NCBI RefSeq assembly: GCF_003610805.1
Contig: NZ_RAPF01000001.1
Location: 496,001-560,000, forward strand
Reading direction: 5' to 3'
Source of the DNA: Altericroceibacterium spongiae
GTDB taxonomy: Bacteria > Pseudomonadota > Alphaproteobacteria > Sphingomonadales > Sphingomonadaceae
DNA length: 64,000 nt
The notes under the pieces are model-generated. The model ran no database searches and was not told where the DNA came from. It saw nothing but the letters and a program-made list of their open reading frames with translations. Made by a program: the position numbers and the translations under genes. Below are positions 59,201-64,000 of the stretch, piece after piece (within the stretch, counting starts at the first letter, position 1; every line of letters begins with the position of its first letter).

Positions 59201-59236
59201 GTTGCCCGTGTCAGCCTGCGTTATGCCCATGCCTGA
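56204..59236 (+). CDS. Tail fibre/spike with SGNH hydrolase domain
   Basis: A 1010-aa protein starting at ATG 56204 with GGGGAAGG upstream. The first 50 residues are an Ala-rich coiled coil (AEAKRQADAARAAAEQAEAA), a usual fibre anchor. Residues about 460-660 hold an SGNH/GDSL esterase: LLIIGDSTSMM (nucleophile Ser), NYAVSGDNA, ILGINDRND (block III) and a distal DERFFYRGHCG with a possible His. Beta-rich regions lie on both sides. The enzyme probably deacetylates surface polysaccharide during adsorption. The segment from about 56400 to 58000 is clearly more AT-rich than the surrounding late genes, consistent with module exchange. Confidence 0.83.
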   Translation: MAGELQALVGGQYVEVRLGESTAEAKRQADAARAAAEQAEAARDEAEDIIESVVADTSTFALVTDVISETGYFYNTVGSKIAHPDYQYRKANISSTDTIRYSTFTRGISAAAVTFLDVDENVISIFEIGSGAESYSSGILPAPDGTDSVAINGIAGKSCVLEIQVTANLPDFITKIDYDVENLREWYAPDAQSVENGYYSNNNGQFISNSSYGGIRFAVKPGDTIKVSGSTSGEETNLITLFDINGDYLLSVPETVGTGSNFIYNNYKYKIPEFCYEAAIISRVNVAPSQAVIFGVNPDLLEKIYNAFDAVLNWSGQSSVFDSGNFYGSDGVYRANSSMANRVYEIPAGTTKLRCVTTTRGSVQPMAAYYLDDPDFGAGEATFLSAVNVNGTNDAYQWTYDTSETEVPGTAKFVVINGLKDEAIEAEFLRPSTELVPKSDFAELSNTHFLNMQNSENKLLIIGDSTSMMTYYLKGQGWLQRAQAETDFVIYNYAVSGDNAADQLEDLRNKASKYGSIAASDVGSTLALIILGINDRNDYEEAVFTQNMIALCETLKAMGIQPIISTPWFNGYSADGSERRETPAHLYKQIAESTGAYFVDIYANVRRMLDPVTIRNAVDDLDERFFYRGHCGTRTGSMMTAPVVEFLNTLQKPKTGLKFYRARSALSITNAEDLRFNTDVQRDQLFSELLVGGRYIADADAGYYDDLTPEEDWSTQEVLGEYDLLQSGGSVQMGDWSLIEIVVDCMVSECSSISVDLGVSGLSAYICDVQSGTYPPTSEPQGEMVAATVAGNEISVSGDILKTCGNLDTLYVWVNKTGGFSLQNPEITWVSAKRGKPYMYRNRVLPRARGTEILTQTDGGTATGWTSSGTPYVGLSDVTHLAFGSTGVTRVTDTASISQSFTYLTDGYEDQHAILSIVAAWAPAPFVQGVDIFPEDSAITLDSWPKSFLRLTVTLDAIETVRMVPVAAYSTEIRVPIELPVLVTEGEIKLEGVDSTGIEVARVSLRYAHA

Positions 59237-59597
59237 GATATTCACCCCGACATCAGACGATCAGATGGGCCGCCTCGCGCTGATCGAGGCGATCCGGGCT
59301 AATACGGATGCGGTCAATCGCCTGTCACGCCACAGCGAAATGCAGGACCGCAAGTTCGAGGAAATCACCACGGCACTGGCGCGGATCGATACGCGTCTTG
59401 CGCTTTTGGAGCGCGACGATCTGCGCAGCGATGTTGAGGATTTGCAGAGCCGTATCAAGCCGCTCGAAGATGACCGGCAACAGCGCAAAGGTGCGATGGG
59501 CCTGCTCGAATGGTGGTTCAAAAACTGGCCGGCCGTCGTCGGCTTTGTCGGCATGATTATGGTGGTTTTGATTGCCACCGGGAAGGTGGATGTATGA
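59229..59597 (+). CDS. Coiled-coil protein with C-terminal membrane helix (lysis-associated)
   Basis: A 122-aa protein with a long helix (LIEAIRANTDAVNRLSRHSE, LALLERDDLRSDVEDLQSRI) and a final membrane span (WPAVVGFVGMIMVVLIATG). The layout recalls hemolysin XhlA-type or holin-accessory proteins before endolysin genes. It overlaps the fibre gene end by 8 bp. Confidence 0.68.
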   Translation: MPEIFTPTSDDQMGRLALIEAIRANTDAVNRLSRHSEMQDRKFEEITTALARIDTRLALLERDDLRSDVEDLQSRIKPLEDDRQQRKGAMGLLEWWFKNWPAVVGFVGMIMVVLIATGKVDV

Positions 59598-60202
59598 ATG
59601 ATCCGCGTAAAGTAATGTTCGATTGTGCGCGTGCCGCAGGTGGCGGAAGGCTCGACAAGCGCGATGTGGCCATGATCCATGCCGCCCTCGATTGTGCCGG
59701 GGTGCCCCGCGCTCCGGAAGTTGAGGCGCGGCGCATCGGGCCGAAAGGCATCGCACTGATTAAGCAATTCGAAGGCTGCGAGAAGAAGCGGCCGGATGGA
59801 AAGCTGGAAGCCTATCCCGATCCCGCCACCGGCGGCGATCCCTGGACGATCGGATGGGGTGCGACAGGGCCGGGCATCGGGCCGGGCATCGGGCCGGGCA
59901 CTGTCTGGACACAGGCGCAGGCCGATGCCCGGTTAGAGAGTGACCTGGTCAAATATGCCAATGATGTGAGCAAGGCGCTGGGCGACGCAGATACAACTCA
60001 GGCTCAGTTCGATGCGCTGGTGAGTTTTCACTATAATACGGGGGCCATTGCCCGCGCCACGCTGACTAAAAAGCATAAGGCCGGTGATTATGCGGGCGCA
60101 GCGGCCGAGTTCGGCAAGTGGATCAATGCGGGCAGCCGGGTGATGCAGGGTCTTGTTCGCCGCCGTGAAGCAGAGGCCGATTTGTATCGGAGCGGATCGT
60201 GA
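59594..60202 (+). CDS. Phage lysozyme (GH24 muramidase, endolysin)
   Basis: A 202-aa protein with an N-terminal extension of about 50 residues, then the GH24 core: IALIKQFEGCEKKRPDGKLE with catalytic Glu, AYPDPATGGDPWTIGWGAT with Asp and Thr, and DALVSFHYNTGAIARATLTK. Between them is a GPGIGPGIGPG repeat from a tandem 12-bp repeat (about 59873-59899). It has no signal peptide, so it needs a holin. Confidence 0.88.
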   Translation: MNDPRKVMFDCARAAGGGRLDKRDVAMIHAALDCAGVPRAPEVEARRIGPKGIALIKQFEGCEKKRPDGKLEAYPDPATGGDPWTIGWGATGPGIGPGIGPGTVWTQAQADARLESDLVKYANDVSKALGDADTTQAQFDALVSFHYNTGAIARATLTKKHKAGDYAGAAAEFGKWINAGSRVMQGLVRRREAEADLYRSGS

Positions 60203-60432
60203 AGGGCTGGGCACTCGATAAGCTGCGCGCGCGGGCGATTGCCGGTGGCGGTGTGTTTCTGCTCTCGCAGGAAATCCTTTTGATGATTTTCTTCAAGCCG
60301 GAGCTGGCGGAAAGCGATCTGTTCAAGACCATTGCGCAGGCCATCGTGGTGCAGGGGCTGATCGGTCTCGCCATGGCGTTTTATTTCACGGCCAAGGAGC
60401 GGGATCATCCGCATCGTGAAGGGGATGAATGA
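60199..60432 (+). CDS. Holin-like membrane protein
   Basis: A 77-aa protein starts at GTG 60199 (GTGA overlap with the lysozyme stop). It has two hydrophobic spans (AIAGGGVFLLSQEILLMIF and AQAIVVQGLIGLAMAFYFT) and a charged tail. Its position between endolysin and spanin genes fits a holin. Confidence 0.72.
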   Translation: MKGWALDKLRARAIAGGGVFLLSQEILLMIFFKPELAESDLFKTIAQAIVVQGLIGLAMAFYFTAKERDHPHREGDE

Positions 60433-60776
60433 TGGGTGCATTTCTTACAGCAAGTGGTCTGCTGGGCCTGAAGAACTGGATCTGGATTGCGATTGTCGCG
60501 GCCCTGATCGCTACCGCGTTCGTCATCGTAGCGATCGCGGATAATGCGCTCGATGGCGCTCACGCCACAGGCGTTACCCAAGGAGCTACACAGCAGCGCG
60601 AAGGCGATTTGCGCGAAACACTTGAACGAACAGAGCGAGGTAATGATGCGCGTGAGAAAGTGGAACGGGAAGCCGCTCGCGGTAGCGGCAATGCTCTTTA
60701 TGACCAGTGCCTGCGCAGCAACCGCGGAGCGGCCGAAAACTGTCTCAGATTTTTGCCTGAACGCGAAGGTGATTAG
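60432..60776 (+). CDS. i-spanin (Rz-like)
   Basis: A 114-aa protein with an N-terminal membrane anchor (NWIWIAIVAALIATAFVIVA) and a charged periplasmic coiled coil (REGDLRETLERTERGNDARE), then Cys-containing end. It spans the periplasm with Rz1 to fuse the two membranes at lysis. The Rz1-like gene begins inside it. Confidence 0.8.
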   Translation: MGAFLTASGLLGLKNWIWIAIVAALIATAFVIVAIADNALDGAHATGVTQGATQQREGDLRETLERTERGNDAREKVEREAARGSGNALYDQCLRSNRGAAENCLRFLPEREGD

Positions 60777-60900
60777 GCCGAATGTTGCCCCGACATCGAG
60801 CGTGGATGATCCGGGCAATCTCTATGACAGCGATGCAACTGTAATGCAGGTGTTTTCGCATAATGCGGTTTACGATCGGCTTTGCGCGCCGGTGGGTTAA
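60643..60900 (+). CDS. o-spanin lipoprotein (Rz1-like), nested in Rz
   Basis: An 85-aa product (ATG 60643 or 60646) starts inside the Rz gene in a different frame. It has a lipoprotein signal (PLAVAAMLFMTSACAATAER) with the lipobox Cys and a short periplasmic part. It runs 124 bp past the Rz stop. The length is larger than lambda Rz1 (60 aa). Confidence 0.75.
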   Translation: MMRVRKWNGKPLAVAAMLFMTSACAATAERPKTVSDFCLNAKVIRPNVAPTSSVDDPGNLYDSDATVMQVFSHNAVYDRLCAPVG

Positions 60901-60985
60901 AGCCAGTCCGGAGCCAGCGCCGAAAGTGGCGGCGCCGAAGGTGCTGACAGACCCCGTGCGCTGCCCAAGCTGGATGGAGTGCTAG
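60863..60985 (+). CDS. Possible small Pro-rich protein after the spanins
   Basis: A 40-codon frame starts MRFTIGFARRWVKASPEPAP and ends with two Cys. It overlaps the end of Rz1 in another frame. Support is limited to its Pro/Ala-rich composition. Confidence 0.22.
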   Translation: MRFTIGFARRWVKASPEPAPKVAAPKVLTDPVRCPSWMEC

Positions 60986-61108
60986 TCCCACCCGAGGATG
61001 TAAGGATATGCACCGAAAACACAGTCCGGCTTATCGCTGCGCAGGACTGGGCCGAGGGACTGAGCGATATTACTCAGCCTTAACATACATCAACTTCCAT
61101 TTTTCAGC

Positions 61109-61122
61109 CAATAATGTTATTG
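61109..61122. terminator. Small palindrome at a convergent gene boundary
   Basis: CAATAATGTTATTG, a perfect 6-bp-arm palindrome, lies across the stop of the leftward HTH gene, with TTTTT to its left. It may be a weak terminator between the late operon and the leftward gene. Confidence 0.3.
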
Positions 61123-61434
61123 AGGAATAGGCGCGTTATCATCCCAGTGGCCGCCTAGGATAAAGTCGGCTAATCCCAAAAGAGCAACGTCGCTGTCCCA
61201 TTTGGCTGATATTTCTTTAGGCTCGCCAGCGTCTTCCCACAATTCGCGGATGGTTTCAGCTCGCTCGATAATTAGATCCTCACGCTGTCGCAGATCATCC
61301 CACGCGCCTTCCGGGACTGGCCGCCGCCCTGTGGCCCATGAATTAATTGTGTCGATACGGACACCGTGGAGTTTAGCGGCCTCTGACCGAGATAGTCCGA
61401 GGCGGGAAAGGCAGGCGGAGTAAAGAGTCTTCAT
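61117..61434 (-). CDS. HTH regulator-like protein (YdaS/Cro type)
   Basis: A 105-aa protein starts MKTLYSACLSRLGLSRSEAA; HTH in LSRSEAAKLHGVRIDTINSW. The rest is acidic and helical (LRQREDLIIERAETIRELWE). It opposes the late operon. With the 59-aa gene upstream it may form a small two-gene operon. Confidence 0.68.
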   Translation of the reverse strand: MKTLYSACLSRLGLSRSEAAKLHGVRIDTINSWATGRRPVPEGAWDDLRQREDLIIERAETIRELWEDAGEPKEISAKWDSDVALLGLADFILGGHWDDNAPIPQ

Positions 61435-61477
61435 TCGCAAAACTTCCCGGTTCTAACTATTGGATCAATTGGTGACA

Positions 61478-61657
61478 TCAGATTGAGAACGCGTGCGGTG
61501 CACCAGTCTTTGTATGCAGGCCGCGAACTTCAAAATGCAAATCATCCTCATCAGCTTCTTCGAGAAGCCCGGCAGCGTATAGCTCAGGAAGGAAGTCAGC
61601 TTTCAGAACTGGGGCAATCTCAGAAATGATGGCAGCTATTTTTTCGTTGTAAGTCAT
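61478..61657 (-). CDS. Small acidic protein
   Basis: A 59-aa protein (start MTYNEKIAAIISEIAPVLKA) has a strong AAGGAGA ribosome site 7 bp before the ATG. Its first part is helical and its end (FEVRGLHTKTGAPHAFSI) beta. It is upstream of the HTH gene in the same direction. No family is recognised. Confidence 0.6.
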   Translation of the reverse strand: MTYNEKIAAIISEIAPVLKADFLPELYAAGLLEEADEDDLHFEVRGLHTKTGAPHAFSI

Positions 61658-61719
61658 TTTAAGGTCTCCTTACCTATCGCGGTTGGCCATTCCATCCGCT
61701 CTTGATGCAATCACTATGT

Positions 61720-61738
61720 ACAAGTTTATTGTACTTGT
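61720..61738. promoter_or_regulatory. Inverted repeat at a leftward promoter
   Basis: ACAAGT-N7-ACTTGT lies 63 bp upstream of the 59-aa gene. On the minus strand a consensus TTGACA -35 (61741-61736) overlaps it, with CATAGT or TACATA as possible -10. It could be the operator of the neighbouring HTH protein. Confidence 0.5.
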
Positions 61739-61789
61739 CAACTGCTATCTGCAATTTCTGTGACGCAAATTGTGGGGGTTTATCCCCTT

Positions 61790-61811
61790 GCCATACGTAA
61801 CGAGATATGGC
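61790..61811. promoter_or_regulatory. Inverted repeat upstream of the transposase
   Basis: GCCATA-N10-TATGGC lies 13 bp before the transposase start, near GGGGGTTTATCCCC at 61774-61787. It may be part of the IS end or its promoter; matching ends on the right side were not found. Confidence 0.3.
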
Positions 61812-61823
61812 ATACAATGAGGC

Positions 61824-62729
61824 ATGACAACGAAGCCTCTCACCACCGCGCAGTTCTTTCGCAAGTTTCCTAACGACGAAACCTGCCTTCAGCATCTGTT
61901 CGACGTTCGCTTTGGCGAAGGCTTCACCTGCCCCAAGTGCGAGCGGCCTTCGAAGTGGTTTCGCATCAAGGCGGAACGCGCCTATTCGTGCCAGTGGTGC
62001 GGCCATCACCTGCACCCGACCGTGGGCACCCCGTTCGAAAAGACCCGCACTCCGCTGCAACTCTGGTTCTATGCAATCCACCTGTTCACGACCACGCGCC
62101 ACGGCGTCAGCGGCAAGGAATTGCAGCGCCAGCTTGGCGTGACCTACAAAACCGCATGGCGCATGGCTTCGCTGATAGGCGAACACATGGCGGACGTTGA
62201 CGGTGATCGCCCCATCGGCGGCCCCGGCACAGATGTCGAAATTGACGAAACGCTCATGGGCGGCGTCAAGAAGGGCAAGCACAATCGTGGTAGTGCCGCT
62301 AAGACGGTTGTAGTGGGCGCTCTGGAGCGCGGCGGCGATGTGGTGGCCCAAGTGGTGCCGAACCAGCGCCGCGCTACTCTGGAGCCGTTCGTGACTGCTA
62401 ACGTCAAGATCGGCGGCAACGTCCACACCGACGAACTGCGCAGCTACGCGAACCTTGCCGATGCCGGTTACCGCCACGCTCGCGTGAACCATGGCGCGGA
62501 AGAGTATGCCTATTACGATTACCGCCTAGCGGAGACTGTGACGGTCAACGGGATCGAGAATTTCTGGCGGCACCTCAAGTGCTCGATCAGCGGCACCCAC
62601 ACCAGCGTGAGCGCCAAGCACCTGAACCGTTACGTAAAGGAATTCGAGTATCGCTTCAATCGTCGGAACCGTCCGGAGACGATGCTTCCGGAGCTTCTTT
62701 CGACTTTCCGGCCATTGAGCGAAGCGTAG
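61824..62729 (+). CDS. IS1595-family (ISXO2-like) transposase
   Basis: A 301-aa protein. Zinc ribbon CPKCERPSKWFRIKAERAYSCQWC at about residues 33-56 (seen as two Cys pairs), helix-turn-helix (GKELQRQLGVTYKTAWRMAS) and a DDE-type core with VEIDETLMGG, HTDELRSYANL and GIENFWRHLKCSISGT. Length and domain order are normal for the family. No clear terminal repeats or target duplication were found, so it may be immobile. Its last 74 bp overlap a convergent 55-aa gene. Confidence 0.87.
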   Translation: MTTKPLTTAQFFRKFPNDETCLQHLFDVRFGEGFTCPKCERPSKWFRIKAERAYSCQWCGHHLHPTVGTPFEKTRTPLQLWFYAIHLFTTTRHGVSGKELQRQLGVTYKTAWRMASLIGEHMADVDGDRPIGGPGTDVEIDETLMGGVKKGKHNRGSAAKTVVVGALERGGDVVAQVVPNQRRATLEPFVTANVKIGGNVHTDELRSYANLADAGYRHARVNHGAEEYAYYDYRLAETVTVNGIENFWRHLKCSISGTHTSVSAKHLNRYVKEFEYRFNRRNRPETMLPELLSTFRPLSEA

Positions 62730-62823
62730 CTTCGAAGGCCTCACGGTCGCCAATCTCGCCTTCGCGTTCGGCGATGAACTGAGTCAGATTCCCGCTCTCT
62801 AGAGCTTCTCTAAGAGTGACCAT
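62656..62823 (-). CDS. Small protein overlapping the transposase 3' end
   Basis: A 55-aa product (start MVTLREALESGNLTQFIAER) with a helical acidic sequence ending in SSPDGSDD. It starts within the last codons of the leftward gene 62810-63325, giving operon-like linkage, and its 3' part is antisense to the transposase. I have the impression that such a protein commonly accompanies IS1595-type transposases in alphaproteobacteria, but this is from memory and unproven. Confidence 0.58.
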   Translation of the reverse strand: MVTLREALESGNLTQFIAEREGEIGDREAFEATLRSMAGKSKEAPEASSPDGSDD

Positions 62824-63325
62824 AAATCCGCTGCCGCGCTTCCGCGATCATCACCGTCCGATTCTCCATCAAAGTGAAACGGGCCTTTGATGTTTGTAGC
62901 GCAGCACTCCTGCCATCCGTATCGTCGACCATCAGTCGGAGGGTGGCTAACCCCTTCATGTACTCTGCCACATTGCCTTTCCCCATCAATGGAGCAAGGG
63001 CCTGTGTGGCGGCGACATGCGCAGCAATGGCCTGTCTAGCCTCTCGGCGGGCTTGAGCGACCTCTTGGCCATCAAGCACATTATCGGCGAGTTCAGTGAT
63101 TGCGGCATCAACCTTCGCGCCTGTCGAATTGAAATCCTGCACCGCTACAAGATATTGCTGCTGAAGGGCCGCTTCATTGTTAAGTTTGGCCGTTGCGTAG
63201 TATGTGAAAACAGCGGCGAAAAAGCCGCCGACTAGAGCGGTCGCAAGACCGCCTGCAGCAAGCTTGATCCAATTGATCAACTGCGCACGGGTCACATGTG
63301 CAAAAGGTGGCGCGGCTGTAGTCAT
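62810..63325 (-). CDS. Single-span membrane protein of unknown function
   Basis: A 171-aa protein from ATG 63325. One membrane helix (LAAGGLATALVGGFFAAVFT, about residues 22-42) is followed by a long helical periplasmic or cytoplasmic domain (VAQARREARQAIAAHVAATQ). It follows the 63331-63978 gene by 5 bp. Confidence 0.65.
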   Translation of the reverse strand: MTTAAPPFAHVTRAQLINWIKLAAGGLATALVGGFFAAVFTYYATAKLNNEAALQQQYLVAVQDFNSTGAKVDAAITELADNVLDGQEVAQARREARQAIAAHVAATQALAPLMGKGNVAEYMKGLATLRLMVDDTDGRSAALQTSKARFTLMENRTVMIAEARQRIYGHS

Positions 63326-63330
63326 GATAG

Positions 63331-63978
63331 TTATTTGCGCGCTTTCGGCACGGTTTTCAAGCTTGCTGCTGTCGTCACCTTGGCATCCTTTCCCGCTCGG
63401 GCGCACAAATCGCTCGCTTGATCGAGGCGAGCCTCGCCTAAAGCTACAGCCATATCGTTAATGCATTCCTCTATGGCAGTTCCCGCCGCATTCGAGCCGA
63501 CCCCTACAGTCTTGAGTTCCACCGTTACACCGTTGTCCACGACAGTTTTGCTGTCACAACCCGATAGGGCAAACATTCCCACGAGGGCCAAGGCGAAGCC
63601 GCCCGGAGATTTCAGGACGTATGCCCCCGGCGAATTCACGTTAATCGTGAGGTCTGCAGCTTGATCGTCCGGAACCTGAGATAGACCCATCTCGTAGAAC
63701 GAGGCAGGCAGCGCCCCACCACCTCCCAATCGAGATTGAAGATAGTCAAATCCGTTGAGCCAGGCGGATAGCACCGCACTATCCTCTGAGGTAAAGCGCG
63801 CCTTGCCTGTATGGAACTCGGCGACGAAATTGCCGCGGTAGACGAAATTTCGATAGGCGAGACGGTACACCTCTTCGTGCAAACTCCGCCCAATCTGGAA
63901 GACAGCGGTTTGAGTGTGCAACGCCTTGATCATTTCGCCGCTGAAGAAGCGTTTGGACTGAGCAGCTTTCCACTTCAC
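63331..63978 (-). CDS. Hypothetical protein with internal hydrophobic segment
   Basis: The 215-aa frame starts near the window edge; the true start could lie beyond. The first half is soluble and helical (MIKALHTQTAVFQIGRSLHE). A hydrophobic stretch (GGFALALVGMFALSGC, near residue 135) then reads like a lipoprotein signal with lipobox but has no start codon before it. The last part is a small acidic domain (AVALGEARLDQASDLCARAG). It is either a membrane protein or a fusion of two genes. Confidence 0.55.
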   Translation of the reverse strand: MKWKAAQSKRFFSGEMIKALHTQTAVFQIGRSLHEEVYRLAYRNFVYRGNFVAEFHTGKARFTSEDSAVLSAWLNGFDYLQSRLGGGGALPASFYEMGLSQVPDDQAADLTINVNSPGAYVLKSPGGFALALVGMFALSGCDSKTVVDNGVTVELKTVGVGSNAAGTAIEECINDMAVALGEARLDQASDLCARAGKDAKVTTAASLKTVPKARK

Positions 63979-64000
63979 ACGTCGCCCAATGTAGGTGAAT

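Noticed and set aside
61774-61787. GGGGGTTTATCCCC as left terminal repeat of the IS element
   Set aside because: No matching inverted copy was found after the transposase gene in the window.

Overview
The window looks like a chromosome segment of an alphaproteobacterium, most likely a sphingomonad (Sphingomonadales). The reasons are the moderately high GC, the family content (NodT/HAE1 RND efflux, S10 and DUF885 peptidases, an astD-astB pair) and a phage copy of the alphaproteobacterial cell-cycle protein SciP (DUF1153). No rRNA, tRNA or CRISPR array was recognised, and the taxonomy is inference.

Host part (1-26.7 kb). An RND tripartite efflux operon (4816-6024, 1546-4812, 95-1549, minus strand) is divergent from a TetR regulator, with a perfect 16-bp palindrome between them. 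Next is a damaged catabolic cluster (6959-9900): an AcnX small subunit, a gene joining an IlvD-like N-terminus in frame to the AcnX large subunit, the C-terminal stump of an MFS transporter, and an FAD oxidoreductase without its dinucleotide-binding loop. Then come a peptide-related group (S10 peptidase, DUF885 protein, GntR regulator, amidohydrolase-CIA30 fusion), a fatty acid desaturase, a small membrane protein, a LysR regulator divergent from astD-astB, a fused FAD reductase-patatin protein, a VOC protein and a two-domain HxlR-type regulator.

Prophage part (about 27.0-61.1 kb or further right). This is a lambda-organised, HK97-type siphovirus prophage. The minus-strand early-left operon has about 18 small overlapping genes (32309 down to 27062), including SciP, an AlpA-like protein, a nucleotidyltransferase-like protein and a MazG-like protein. 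A short repressor (34338-34670) heads an operon with three membrane-associated accessory genes in the position of lambda rexAB. A cro-like gene starts the rightward early operon, which carries DUF2303, RusA and a replication protein with repeats inside its own gene. A strong terminator (40748-40778) separates early from late genes. Late genes follow the standard order: HNH, terminase, portal, protease, capsid, connectors, tail tube, frameshifted tail chaperones, tape measure, tail tip, SGNH-domain fibre, lysozyme, holin-like protein and nested Rz/Rz1 spanins. Operator-like repeats TCACA-N3-TGTGA occur at both early control regions. No intact integrase is in the window.

Right end (61.1-64 kb). 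A minus-strand HTH gene and a 59-aa gene precede an IS1595-type transposase, whose 3' end overlaps a 55-aa convergent gene. Two further minus-strand genes of unknown function run to the edge of the window.

Taken together, the prophage carries its own lysogeny switch, replication origin candidate, late-gene control region and a likely handle on the host CtrA cell-cycle circuit. The least explained parts are the accessory genes behind the repressor, the early-left operon and the chimeric catabolic cluster.
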